Assembly (NCBI RefSeq): GCF_004343725.1
Contig: NZ_PTQW01000042.1
Span: 1 to 64,000 of the forward strand
Length of the DNA: 64,000 bases
Direction of reading: 5' to 3'
DNA from: Treponema sp. J25
GTDB lineage: Bacteria > Spirochaetota > Spirochaetia > Treponematales > Breznakiellaceae
Below are positions 44,491-53,218 of the stretch, one piece after another. Both the position numbers and the translations under genes were made by a program. The notes beneath the pieces are model-generated. The model was given only the letters and a program-made list of their open reading frames with translations. It ran no database searches and was not told the origin of the DNA. Numbering within the stretch: position 1 is the stretch's first letter; each line of letters opens with the position of its first letter.

Positions 44491-45744
44491 TTATACGGCC
44501 TTTTTATTCCGACCCTTTTGTAGTTTGTACACATGGGCCAGGATTGTGGCAATAGCCTGATAGTACTTTTCTGGTATTATATCCCCAATCTCCGTTTCTG
44601 CATATAAGGCCCGGGCAAGAGGCTTGTTTTCTACGATCGGTACATCGTTTTCCTCCGCAATTTTCCGGATCCGGAGGGCCATTTCATCGGCCCCTTTGGC
44701 AGTCACCATGGGGGCAGTCATGGTAGTCTCGTTCCACTCCAGGGCTACCGCATAGTGGGTCGGGTTCGTAATAACCACATCCGCCTTTGGCACATTGGCC
44801 ACCATGTTCCGCGAAAGAAGTTCCCGCATCCGTTGCCGGAGCCTGCTTTTGATGAGGGGATCCCCCTCGTACATCTTTCGTTCTTCCTTTACCTCTTCCC
44901 TTGTCATTTTTAAGGATTCCCGATACTGCCAGCGCTGAAAAAGATAATCTGGCACCGATAACACCAGTAACAAAAGGGCTGCCGTAATAAGGAGGCGAAT
45001 CGCCAGTTCCGAGACCACCGTAAAACCGGTCCAGAGGTTTGCCCGCTCAAGGGAAACAAGCTGAGCAAACTTCGAACTAATCGTCAGATATGAAACGACC
45101 CCGATGATAGCAATTTTTACCAGCGATTTAGCAAAATTGAAGAGCCCTTCGATAGAAAAAAGGGTCCGCTGAAAATAGGTTCCCAATCGGGGGACAATTT
45201 TTGAAAATTTTGGGGTCAGGGGTTTCGTGGTGAACAAAAAGCCTACCTGGACAAGGTTCGCAAAAATCCCTGCCACCAGCGCCACCAGCATGATGGGAAG
45301 GGCGAGGCGCAGAAAATACGAGATGAAGATTTCATACACCTGTCCATCCTTTGTAGGATCCAGATCGGTAAGCCGGGTAAAGAAAAAACGAAGCAATTCA
45401 AGACAGGTAGTAAACATGGAAGGGCCCAAAAAAAGCAGTACCAGAGCGGGCATCAGCAATACCAGGGCTCCTACCAACTCATGACTTTTGGCGACCCGGC
45501 CCTCTTCTCGGGCCTTGCGGATCTTGTACTCTGAGGGTTCTTCGGTTCGGCCTTCGTCTTCCGCTGCAAACCATTGAAGATCAATAGCCAGGGCCCGCAG
45601 TAACCGGGGGTCCACCTCACGTTGCGGACCGTGTGGTTCAAACCCCTTGTTCCTCTGCATCTCTTTGAACTTTTTATCCTCCGATCCTCCACCGACAGAG
45701 GGGGCCGGAAACAGCATTCTGAAATCCACCGTATTTTGCCTCAT
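44491..45744 (-). CDS. flhB: Flagellar export apparatus protein FlhB with an N-terminal extension
   Basis: 417 residues. Before the typical opening DLQWFAAEDEGRTEEPSEYKIRKAREEGRVAKS there are about 55 extra residues. Four membrane helices follow, then the cytoplasmic domain with the autocleavage site NPTH at 327-330 and the export-switch segment. It sets the switch from rod/hook to filament export. It overlaps the fliR stop by 4 nt. Confidence 0.96.
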   Translation of the reverse strand: MRQNTVDFRMLFPAPSVGGGSEDKKFKEMQRNKGFEPHGPQREVDPRLLRALAIDLQWFAAEDEGRTEEPSEYKIRKAREEGRVAKSHELVGALVLLMPALVLLFLGPSMFTTCLELLRFFFTRLTDLDPTKDGQVYEIFISYFLRLALPIMLVALVAGIFANLVQVGFLFTTKPLTPKFSKIVPRLGTYFQRTLFSIEGLFNFAKSLVKIAIIGVVSYLTISSKFAQLVSLERANLWTGFTVVSELAIRLLITAALLLLVLSVPDYLFQRWQYRESLKMTREEVKEERKMYEGDPLIKSRLRQRMRELLSRNMVANVPKADVVITNPTHYAVALEWNETTMTAPMVTAKGADEMALRIRKIAEENDVPIVENKPLARALYAETEIGDIIPEKYYQAIATILAHVYKLQKGRNKKAV

Positions 45745-46529
45745 ATGCTGCGCCCTACCTTGGCCAGGAAACTTTCGAGTTCAAAAAAACCCCGGTTAAT
45801 CACGTAGGCAAAGGACTCAATAAGAAAGGGCATGCTTACCAGGATAAGAATGTAGGCCACCGTGATTGAAAGGGGAAACCCTTCCGTAAGGATATTGATT
45901 TGAGGAGCCGCCCGAGACAGGAGTCCCATGGCCAGGGATACGAGGAAAAGGGTTCCCAAAATAGGCATGGATATGACCAAGGCATCGATGAAGAGATTCA
46001 CCAGGCCCCCTAGGAGTAGCTTAAAAACCCCTTCCCGCCCCGTCACCAGGGCGCTTACCGAAAGGGTCTGAAACGATCGGAGGAGGCCCCCCTGAAAAAG
46101 CTGTTGAAACCCTTCGATGGAAACAAAGGTAAGCATACCGATGATGTTCAGGTACTGCCCAAGAAGGGGGTTTTCTATCTGGGCCAGGGGATCGTAGGTT
46201 TCGGATGCCCCAAAGCCCATCTGGAGAGAAAAGAATTGGCCCGCCGAAGCAAAGGCGGAATACACGATAGTAAGGAAAAATCCCAGGATAACCCCGATCA
46301 GGGCCTCTCCAATCACCATAAAAAGGAACGTTAGGTTTAAAGCATCCGATGGAAGGGCGAGTTGAGGGGCCTGGGGAAAAATCACAAAGGCAGAAAAACC
46401 TGCCAGGGCAACCTTAGCGACCTGGGGTATCGCATCGGAAGAAAGCAGCGGGGCTGTCTCGATAAGGGCTAAGGCCCGGGTTGCAATAAGAATAAACAGG
46501 GGAGCCTTGGCCAGTATTTCCTCTAGCAT
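45741..46529 (-). CDS. fliR: Flagellar export apparatus protein FliR
   Basis: 262 residues from the ATG at 46529, with GGGAGGG upstream; an in-frame ATG at 46637 would add 36 mostly polar residues and is unlikely. About six membrane helices; FSLQMGFGASETYDPLAQIENPLLGQYLNIIGMLTFVSIEGFQ and GFPLSITVAYILILVSMPFLIESFAYVINRGF fit the family. It forms the export gate with FliP and FliQ. Confidence 0.93.
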   Translation of the reverse strand: MLEEILAKAPLFILIATRALALIETAPLLSSDAIPQVAKVALAGFSAFVIFPQAPQLALPSDALNLTFLFMVIGEALIGVILGFFLTIVYSAFASAGQFFSLQMGFGASETYDPLAQIENPLLGQYLNIIGMLTFVSIEGFQQLFQGGLLRSFQTLSVSALVTGREGVFKLLLGGLVNLFIDALVISMPILGTLFLVSLAMGLLSRAAPQINILTEGFPLSITVAYILILVSMPFLIESFAYVINRGFFELESFLAKVGRSI

Positions 46530-46658
46530 GATAGGAGTTTCCCTCCCCCAGAAACAGGAATATTTCTTTTTGTTGCCCCCCGTTTTTTCTTTCCCCGTGG
46601 AATACGACCTATCATGGTTGTGGTCCCTCTTTTCCATCCATGCTACTTTTTTCCTTTT

Positions 46659-46928
46659 CTATTTTACCATCAAAGGAATCATCTTAAAAAGCTGAACCGT
46701 ATAATCTCCCAGGGAACTAAACATAAAGCCCCCCAGGAAGGCCAGCACAAACAGAATGGCCAGGATTTTCGGTACAAAGGTAAGGGTCTGCTCCTGAATA
46801 CTGGTGGTGGCCTGAAGGATAGAGACAATAAGACCCACCAGCAGGGCCGTGAACAAAATAGGAGCTGAAAGCAGAAGAATCTGAAAAATTCCTCCCCGCA
46901 TAAGGGTCACAATATCACCAATACTCAT
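46659..46928 (-). CDS. fliQ: Flagellar export apparatus protein FliQ
   Basis: 89 residues from the ATG at 46928 (MSIGDIVTLMRGGIFQ), the usual length of FliQ. Two membrane helices (LLSAPILFTALLVGLIVSILQATTSIQEQTLTFVPKILAILFVLAFLGGFM). The open frame upstream to 47042 overlaps fliP and is ignored. A gap of 129 nt separates it from fliR. Confidence 0.95.
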   Translation of the reverse strand: MSIGDIVTLMRGGIFQILLLSAPILFTALLVGLIVSILQATTSIQEQTLTFVPKILAILFVLAFLGGFMFSSLGDYTVQLFKMIPLMVK

Positions 46929-46999
46929 TGGTTTACCTCTTCTTCCTCTTTTTTCAATGGGGGCCATGGCCGAGGGCCCCCATTCTTGGTGACCTTTGC

Positions 47000-47833
47000 T
47001 TATCCAAAGGAACGAATAAGCTGTTCTGTAAGGAGACTCCACCCATCAACCAAAACAAAAAGAATAAGTTTAAAGGGCATGGAGATCATTACCGGTGGCA
47101 ACATGATCATCCCCATCGACATGAGAGCGCTGGCCACCACCATATCGATGACAATGAAGGGAATGTACAAGAGGATACCTATCTTAAAAGCCACCGTAAG
47201 TTCATTCAGGATGAATGCAGGAATAAGCACATAGGTAGGAACATCTGCCAGGGTGTTAGGCTTGGGAAGCCCCCGCATGGCCATGAAAAGGCGGATGTTA
47301 TTGGTGCCCGTCTTATTCCGCATCTGATTATACATAAAAAGCCGTAAGGGCTGTTCCGCTTCCCGGTAGGCCTCTTCTACGCCGATCTTTCCCTCCGAAA
47401 GGGGCTTAAACGACCGGGTATAGATCGTTTCAAAGGTGGGCCACATGATAAAGAGGGTCATGAAAAAGGAAATTCCCAATATCACCTGGTTTGGAGGAGC
47501 CTGCTGCAGCGAAAGGGCCCGCTTAATAAAATCCAGAACGATAGAGATGCGGAGGAAGCTCGTCATCAAAATAAGGATGCTCGGGGCAAGGGAAAGAACC
47601 GTAAGCAATAGGAGCAACTGGATCGAAAAGGCCACTTCCCGGCCACTGGCGGGATTACGAATGGTAAGATCGATAAAGGGAACCACCGGCGGGGCCGGCG
47701 GAGTGGGAACATTCACCGTCCCCTGGGTGGAACGGCCGGGGAAATTACTCTGATTTTGTTGCTGTGCAAAAAGGGGGCCGCTTACACAAAGAAACATGCC
47801 CACCAAAAGGAAGAACAGGCCTCTTCCTTTCAT
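47000..47833 (-). CDS. fliP: Flagellar export apparatus protein FliP
   Basis: 277 residues with a cleavable signal peptide (GRGLFFLLVGMFLCVSGPLFAQ) and four membrane helices. LSLAPSILILMTSFLRISIVLDFIKRALSLQQAPPNQVILGISFFMTLFIMWP and LIPAFILNELTVAFKIGILLYIPFIVIDMVVASALMSMGMIMLPP are typical. Overlaps fliO by 4 nt. Confidence 0.97.
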   Translation of the reverse strand: MKGRGLFFLLVGMFLCVSGPLFAQQQNQSNFPGRSTQGTVNVPTPPAPPVVPFIDLTIRNPASGREVAFSIQLLLLLTVLSLAPSILILMTSFLRISIVLDFIKRALSLQQAPPNQVILGISFFMTLFIMWPTFETIYTRSFKPLSEGKIGVEEAYREAEQPLRLFMYNQMRNKTGTNNIRLFMAMRGLPKPNTLADVPTYVLIPAFILNELTVAFKIGILLYIPFIVIDMVVASALMSMGMIMLPPVMISMPFKLILFVLVDGWSLLTEQLIRSFG

Positions 47834-48441
47834 GATTGTAACCTCTTGAGTCGTTCCCGTTGTTTTCGGATTTCCTCTGCTTCCAGAGCTTCTTTGTGAA
47901 CCTTCCCACCGGTTCCCTTTCCGTAGCCCCAGGAGGCTAAGATCTTTTTAAAATCGAGGGCCCGCTGGGACCGGCGGGCCTGTTGTTCCGATTCTTCAAG
48001 GAAAAGGGCGTCCAGGGTTTCTTGGTCATCTATTTCCGCAATAGGGTGCACTCCCCCATCACTGGCCCCTACGAGGTAGGCCTTTCTGCCCAGGGCTACC
48101 ACATGCACAAAACGATTCGAACCCAGATGCACCGAGGCCACCAGACGAAGATTCGATGCTTCCTGCTGGGTAGGTCGAGAAAGGCGCCTAAAAAAGTAGA
48201 CCACCCCATATACTGCGGCTGCTACCACCGCAAGGATAATGACGAGGCGAAAAACAGTCCAGAAGGAAAAAGGATTTTGTACCGTTGCAGCAGCCGGCGA
48301 CGGCTCTTCGATGGTAAGGGTCCGTTCATCGACCCTCTGGTTTTGAGTATCCCCAATAGCAGGGCCCTCCGCCCCCGTCTGGCCATATCCCATCATTCCC
48401 AGAAGGATCGCCAAGGACCCCACGAGTAGCATCTTTTTCAA
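47830..48441 (-). CDS. fliO: Flagellar biosynthesis protein FliO/FliZ
   Basis: 203 residues. A signal peptide is followed by a polar periplasmic part, a membrane helix (WTVFRLVIILAVVAAAVYGVVYFFRRL, about 61-87) and a FliO domain with LRLVASVHLGSNRFVHVVALGRKAYLVGASD. A charged tail closes it. It stabilises FliP assembly; in spirochaetes the gene is often called fliZ. Confidence 0.9.
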   Translation of the reverse strand: MKKMLLVGSLAILLGMMGYGQTGAEGPAIGDTQNQRVDERTLTIEEPSPAAATVQNPFSFWTVFRLVIILAVVAAAVYGVVYFFRRLSRPTQQEASNLRLVASVHLGSNRFVHVVALGRKAYLVGASDGGVHPIAEIDDQETLDALFLEESEQQARRSQRALDFKKILASWGYGKGTGGKVHKEALEAEEIRKQRERLKRLQS

Positions 48442-48461
48442 TGTCCCCTCCCATTCCGGGC

Positions 48462-49685
48462 TTAACCCATATCACTCATCCGTTCCATGGGCGAAACAAT
48501 CTCGGTAACCCGGACACCAAAATTTTCATCTATGACTACCACTTCTCCTTTGGCAATCAATTTGTGGTTTACCAGGATGTCCACGGGCTCACCGGCCAGT
48601 TTATCCAATTCAATAATGGTGCCTTCCCCCATTCCGAGGATTTCTTTAATAAGTTTTTTTGTCCTCCCGAGCTCCACGGTGAGTTCCATGTACACATCCA
48701 TAATGAGACCGATATTCCCCTGTTCGGCAGGCCCCATCTGGGGAGTCAATGAAGGGAATTGAACGGGCTGAACGCTGGGGGTTTGCAGGGGAGCCCCATA
48801 GGCCCCCATCGCCGGCATAGGCTGCTGAGCCGGCATGGGGCCAAACATGGCCTGCCCTGGCATCATGCCGTACCCACCTTGCGCCATAGCACCACCGGTC
48901 ATGGCAGGCCCCATAGCCATTCCTCCAGCGCCAACGGGGCTCGCCATGGATCCACCTATTCCGGGAGGAACCGCCCCTGCCACAGGGGCGCCCATACCCA
49001 TCATTCCCATCGCAGCACCCGCCGTCGCCCGGGGGCTCGCCCCAAGGGAACTCGCGATAGCAGTGGCCACCGACATACCCAGCACTTCCCAGAGGGGAAT
49101 TTCCACCCCATCGCTAAATTTCATGGTATAGCTAATCCGAACAAAATCTCCTGCCGGTAAGGCTACCACCGCTTTGGGCACATGGGTCGCGTCAGGAGAT
49201 GTGGAAGTGATAGTCTTGTTTCCTGTTTTTTCGGTAAGGGCCGTAATCTGGGTACCCGTGATCTGGCTTACCACTTCCCCTATCACCGAAAGGGCCATAT
49301 CGTCCAGTTCGATATTTTCCTCATGGTTCATGAGGCTGGCAATTTTTCGAGCCCCTTCTTCAGGGAACACAAACATATGTTCCCCCGATAAGCCGGCGGT
49401 AAAATCTACTTTTACCGCTACCGCCATATCGGTTACTTTTTGTAAAAAGGCTTCCCGGTTAGTGCCATCGACCCCCGTCAGCTGCAGTGAGACCGTCGTA
49501 CCCGTCATCATCGAAAGGTTCGACGACTGGGTCGGCAAGGTACCGGTGATAAAATCCTGTAACGCCGATCGCACCCCTTCATCTAAAGAAGCAGATCCAC
49601 CGCCAGAGGGGATTCCAAAACTGCTTGAATCAACACCCGCTAACAGGGCATCTATCTCATCCTGCGAAAGTGCGCCATCGCTCAT
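48462..49685 (-). CDS. fliY: Flagellar switch protein FliN/FliY with a Met/Gly/Pro-rich linker
   Basis: 407 residues. The N-terminal half (about 1-205) has a CheC-like opening SDGALSQDEIDALLAGVDSS and CheC/FliM-type segments; a linker of about 110 residues rich in Met, Gly, Ala and Pro (about 205-315) leads to the SpoA domain with VTVELGRTKKLIKEILGMGEGTIIELDKLAGEPVDILVNHKLIAKGEVVVIDENFGVRVTEI. The arrangement is that of FliY. It overlaps fliM by 4 nt. Confidence 0.95.
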   Translation of the reverse strand: MSDGALSQDEIDALLAGVDSSSFGIPSGGGSASLDEGVRSALQDFITGTLPTQSSNLSMMTGTTVSLQLTGVDGTNREAFLQKVTDMAVAVKVDFTAGLSGEHMFVFPEEGARKIASLMNHEENIELDDMALSVIGEVVSQITGTQITALTEKTGNKTITSTSPDATHVPKAVVALPAGDFVRISYTMKFSDGVEIPLWEVLGMSVATAIASSLGASPRATAGAAMGMMGMGAPVAGAVPPGIGGSMASPVGAGGMAMGPAMTGGAMAQGGYGMMPGQAMFGPMPAQQPMPAMGAYGAPLQTPSVQPVQFPSLTPQMGPAEQGNIGLIMDVYMELTVELGRTKKLIKEILGMGEGTIIELDKLAGEPVDILVNHKLIAKGEVVVIDENFGVRVTEIVSPMERMSDMG

Positions 49686-50713
49686 ACGCTTTCCTCCCCT
49701 TCTGATGCGAGCTCTTCAAATTCTTCCTGTTCAAGCTCCGCAAGTTTCTTTACTATCTGTACCGCCATTTTTTTTCCTACCACCCCTGGTCGGCACAGGA
49801 ATTTCTTCTTGTTACCAATATTAAGCGTCATGGGATCGCCGACCCGGACATTGTACAAGCGGATTACGTCGCCCACTTTTAAGGAGAGCACATCCCGGAC
49901 AGGAATCTGGATCCGCCCCACCTCCGCCACCACGGTAATATCCACCGTGGAAAGTTTATCTTTTAAGATATTCAGGTTTTCGGTAGTGGTACCCCGTCGA
50001 ACCGAGGAATACCAGTACTGGGCCGAAAGTTTTCCAATAATGGGCTCAATAGTGAGGTAGGGGATACAAAAGTTCATCATTCCTTCTACCTCTCCCACCT
50101 TCGTCTCCAGGGTAACCAGCACCACCATTTCAGAGGGAGGCACGATCTGGGCAAACTGGGGATTCGTGTCGATCTGCCCGAGCCGGGGACGGAGGTCAAT
50201 AACCTGGGACCAGGCTTCCCGCATGTTTCCCAGAATACGGACGATGATCCCTTCCATAACAGACTGTTCTATATCCGTGAGTTCATGCTGCACCTTGGTC
50301 CCTTCGCCGGTCCCCCCAAAAAGTCGATCAATAATCGAAAAGGTAACCGCCGGATCGATCTCTAAAATAGCATTCCCCTTCAGGGGGTCCATGTTGATGA
50401 TAGCCAGCGTTGTAGGAGTAGGAATGGACCGGATAAATTCTTCGTAGGTAAGCTGATCTACCGAGGCCACATGCACATGAACCATGCTCCGCAAATAGGC
50501 TGAAAGGGAAGTGGTGGTAAGCCGGGCAAAGGTCTCGTGCATGATAGAAACGGTGCGGATCTGTTCTTTGGAAAATTTATCAGGCCGCTTAAAATCATAA
50601 ATTTTGATTTTACGGGTATCCGCCGCGGGTTTAAATTCCTCCGGTTCTGCCTCTCCCGCATTGATGGCTGTGAGAAGCTGATCTATTTCTTCCTGGGAAA
50701 GGACTTCTGTCAT
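49682..50713 (-). CDS. fliM: Flagellar motor switch protein FliM
   Basis: 343 residues. The N-terminal CheY-binding motif LSQEEIDQLL is visible, then the CheC-like middle domain (TTTSLSAYLRSMVHVHVASVDQLTYEEFIRSIPTPTT, DRLFGGTGE) and the C-terminal SpoA domain. Forms the rotor switch with FliG and FliY. Confidence 0.97.
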   Translation of the reverse strand: MTEVLSQEEIDQLLTAINAGEAEPEEFKPAADTRKIKIYDFKRPDKFSKEQIRTVSIMHETFARLTTTSLSAYLRSMVHVHVASVDQLTYEEFIRSIPTPTTLAIINMDPLKGNAILEIDPAVTFSIIDRLFGGTGEGTKVQHELTDIEQSVMEGIIVRILGNMREAWSQVIDLRPRLGQIDTNPQFAQIVPPSEMVVLVTLETKVGEVEGMMNFCIPYLTIEPIIGKLSAQYWYSSVRRGTTTENLNILKDKLSTVDITVVAEVGRIQIPVRDVLSLKVGDVIRLYNVRVGDPMTLNIGNKKKFLCRPGVVGKKMAVQIVKKLAELEQEEFEELASEGEESV

Positions 50714-50729
50714 AGTTATTCCTTTGCTC

Positions 50730-51284
50730 CTACATTTCCATCACATCCAGTTGCTGGAATAATACTTCCCGAATTCGGGATTTTTGTAAAATATTGTCAT
50801 TTATGAAATTGCGAATTTCAATCTTCAGTTTCTCTTCGTTTTCTGGCCGAAGATCCTCCGCATACTTACTGCTGAAATAATTCCGGATAAAATCTTTCAA
50901 TTGATAAAGCCGGTTTGTCAATTCGGTCTGGGCATTTTTATCGTTTAAATCATAACCCAACACCACCGTAACCACCACCGAATAGGGCGTGGGGTCCTTG
51001 GTTCTCGTTCGTACCTGACCAATGCTGGTGAACCAGGAATATTCGGGCTTTTTTGCTGCGTAGGGGCTCGCGGGCTCCACAATGGTTTGGGGTTTACCGG
51101 AACCGCTCATAACCCGGTACGTGATTACAGAAACAGTAACGATGAATATGAGGGCTCCCAATCCTATGGCCACAAATTTAAGAATCGTGGGAAGCAACCC
51201 TCCCAATCCGGAGGCTTTTCGGGGGGCCCCTTCTCCTCCCTGAGACTCACCTTCATCAAGATTCAATTCTTGATCATCCGCCAT
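50730..51284 (-). CDS. fliL: Flagellar basal body-associated protein FliL
   Basis: 184 residues with a cytoplasmic acidic/Gly-rich N-terminus, one membrane helix (ILKFVAIGLGALIFIVTVSVITYRVM, about 30-55) and a periplasmic FliL domain ending in LFQQLDVMEM. The start has GGAGG upstream. Associated with the stator. Confidence 0.92.
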   Translation of the reverse strand: MADDQELNLDEGESQGGEGAPRKASGLGGLLPTILKFVAIGLGALIFIVTVSVITYRVMSGSGKPQTIVEPASPYAAKKPEYSWFTSIGQVRTRTKDPTPYSVVVTVVLGYDLNDKNAQTELTNRLYQLKDFIRNYFSSKYAEDLRPENEEKLKIEIRNFINDNILQKSRIREVLFQQLDVMEM

Positions 51285-51318
51285 CGCTCATCCTCCGATA
51301 CCACCGGTTCATCGCCTT

Positions 51319-51347
51319 ATAATATCCTATTTTACCTGGAAATGCAA
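51319..51347 (-). promoter_or_regulatory. Putative internal promoter between motB and fliL
   Basis: On the minus strand TTGCAT (51342-51347), 17 bp, TATTAT (51319-51324), within the 97-nt gap. It would drive fliL and the switch/export genes independently of the upstream promoter. Confidence 0.45.
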
Positions 51348-51381
51348 ACCGGCATGTTCTTTTTAATCCTAAAGAGAGCGA

Positions 51382-52122
51382 TTACAGGTGACCTTCGTCA
51401 AGAATCACGATATCTACCCGTCGATTATAGGCCCGTCCTTCCGGTGTATCATTACTCGCCAGGGGTACCGTATCAGCAAAGCCAGCTACCTGGAATCGCT
51501 TCTCCTCTATTCCAATATCGGTAAGAAACTTTAACACATTGATAGATCGAGCAGCGGAAAGTTCCCAGTTTGATGGCCAGGGACCGGCTGGATCCACCGG
51601 CATCGAGTCGGTATGACCTTCGATGCGGAACTTTCGACCTGCCAAATCCGGCGAATTAAGAAGCGATCCTAGGCGTAACAAAATATCCCGGGTTTCTTCT
51701 ATATTGATTTCCGCACTGGCAGGACGGAAAAAAGCGTCTGAAGCAAGGGTGATCACGAGGCCCCGTTCATCGGAACTAATGCGTACCTTGTTCGATTTTA
51801 TTTCCGGTGCAAAAAGGCTCGTGGCTTTTTTCTTTGCCGTAGAGAGGGACTTTCCTTTTTCCATAGAAGGAAGGGACATGATGGTATTTCCGAGGTCAGC
51901 ACTTTTTCCTGCCGTGAGGGTAGCCCCGCCCTCGGCAGGACCCATCCCGAGGTTGTTAAGGGCAGAAATCATCTGCTGGAGTTGGACCTCATCCACTTCA
52001 GAAACATTAAAGAGGGCCACGAAGAAACACAGCAAAAGGGTAACCATGTCTGAATAGGTTACGAGCCATTCAGGAGCCCCCCCACCCCCGCCGCCTTCTT
52101 CCTGTTTTTTCTTTCGGGCCAT
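51382..52122 (-). CDS. motB: Flagellar stator protein MotB
   Basis: 246 residues. The single helix carries the proton/ion-binding Asp25 in APEWLVTYSDMVTLLLCFFVALF. A linker leads to the OmpA-like peptidoglycan-binding domain with GHTDSMPVDPAGPWPSNWELSAARS. Preceded by motA (3 nt apart). Confidence 0.97.
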   Translation of the reverse strand: MARKKKQEEGGGGGGAPEWLVTYSDMVTLLLCFFVALFNVSEVDEVQLQQMISALNNLGMGPAEGGATLTAGKSADLGNTIMSLPSMEKGKSLSTAKKKATSLFAPEIKSNKVRISSDERGLVITLASDAFFRPASAEINIEETRDILLRLGSLLNSPDLAGRKFRIEGHTDSMPVDPAGPWPSNWELSAARSINVLKFLTDIGIEEKRFQVAGFADTVPLASNDTPEGRAYNRRVDIVILDEGHL

Positions 52123-52125
52123 ACA

Positions 52126-52908
52126 TTAATCCTTAAGGATCTCCGCTTCTACACTCTTACGAGTGACAGGATCAAGGTAGGACAGCAGTTTAAGGGCCAG
52201 AATCCGAGGATTATCTCCCGCTTGAATAGAAAGGACCCCTTCGATAATCATCTCTTTTACCTGGGTTTCCGCCGCATCATGACTTTTTAGTTTAGTCATG
52301 ATAGGAATGAGCACCATGTTTGCCATGATGGCCCCATAAAAGGTGGTAACCAGGGCGACGGCCATGTTAGGACCAATCTGGCTTTTGTCTTCCAGATTTT
52401 TCATCATGGCGATAAGACCCGTTACGGTTCCGAGCATTCCCATACCGGGGGCCAGTTTTGACCATGCATCGATGATACCAATACGGTAGGCATGGCGAGC
52501 CTGCATGGCGTTCAATTCATTTTCCATAAGGGTCCGGATAATTTCCACATCACTTCCATCAACCACGAGGCGCAGCCCCTTCTTCATGAATTCATCATCC
52601 AGATCCTCTAATTCTTCTTCCAGGGCCAGGATCCCTTCCCTTCGGGCCTTTTCTGCAAAGGACATGAGTTTAGTAATAATTGCCTGTTCCCCAAATTTGG
52701 GGACCCTCATGGTAAGCCCAATGATTTTGAATACCCCGAGGACATCGGACATGGAGTAACTGGTAAACAACGCAAAATAGGACCCAACAATAGTCATAAA
52801 CACCGAGGGAATATCCACATAGGTCATGATGGTACCCCCGGACGTAAAAATAGCCATGACCAGCATTGCAAAGGCCCCAACAAGCCCAATAATCGTCGCT
52901 AAGTCCAT
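52126..52908 (-). CDS. motA: Flagellar stator protein MotA
   Basis: 260 residues, four membrane helices. The cytoplasmic loop and helices 3-4 contain PGMGMLGTVTGLIAMMKNLED and IGPNMAVALVTTFYGAIMANMVLIPI, typical of MotA. Works with MotB, coupling ion flow to torque. Confidence 0.97.
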   Translation of the reverse strand: MDLATIIGLVGAFAMLVMAIFTSGGTIMTYVDIPSVFMTIVGSYFALFTSYSMSDVLGVFKIIGLTMRVPKFGEQAIITKLMSFAEKARREGILALEEELEDLDDEFMKKGLRLVVDGSDVEIIRTLMENELNAMQARHAYRIGIIDAWSKLAPGMGMLGTVTGLIAMMKNLEDKSQIGPNMAVALVTTFYGAIMANMVLIPIMTKLKSHDAAETQVKEMIIEGVLSIQAGDNPRILALKLLSYLDPVTRKSVEAEILKD

Positions 52909-52916
52909 ATGCGGTC

Positions 52917-53114
52917 CTACTCCTCGTTTTTAAAGCCCCCGATACGCTGTCGATACGCCACGATGCGCTCGATGATTTCCTCTGGCCGTTCCCGGATCAC
53001 CACATGCTTACCCGATAACATAATAAGGGTTGTATCGGGGGTGGTTTCCATCGATTCAATCTGATGAGGATTAATGTAATACTCCGTACCATCAAGGCGT
53101 GTTACGCGTATCAT
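52917..53114 (-). CDS. flbD: FlbD family flagellar protein
   Basis: 65 residues: IRVTRLDGTEYYINPHQIESMETTPDTTLIMLSGKHVVIRE, the usual FlbD (swarming motility) domain, with AGGAG 5 nt before the ATG. Short gene always placed between flgE and motA in spirochaetes. Binds DNA or regulates motility; the mechanism is not clear. Confidence 0.93.
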   Translation of the reverse strand: MIRVTRLDGTEYYINPHQIESMETTPDTTLIMLSGKHVVIRERPEEIIERIVAYRQRIGGFKNEE

Positions 53115-53146
53115 ATTCGCTCCTATTCTACAACGGAGTATCGGGT

Positions 53147-53207
53147 ATGTCCATCATCCTGTTAAAGTTAAAGGCCGCTTTTCTGCGGCCCCTTTACCCA
53201 TGGACAT
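53147..53207 (-). other. Large hairpin in the flgE-flbD intergenic space
   Basis: The outer arms ATGGACAT and ATGTCCAT (53147-53154/53200-53207) flank an inner stem with GCCGC-agaaaa-GCGGC and extensions on both sides. No U-run follows on the minus strand. It could trim or stabilise the long transcript. Confidence 0.5.
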
Positions 53208-53218
53208 CCTTTACGTTT

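Noticed and set aside
46530-46637. N-terminal extension of fliR from the ATG at 46637
   Set aside because: Extension is polar and Lys/Gly-rich, absent in FliR proteins; GGGAGGG precedes the ATG at 46529.
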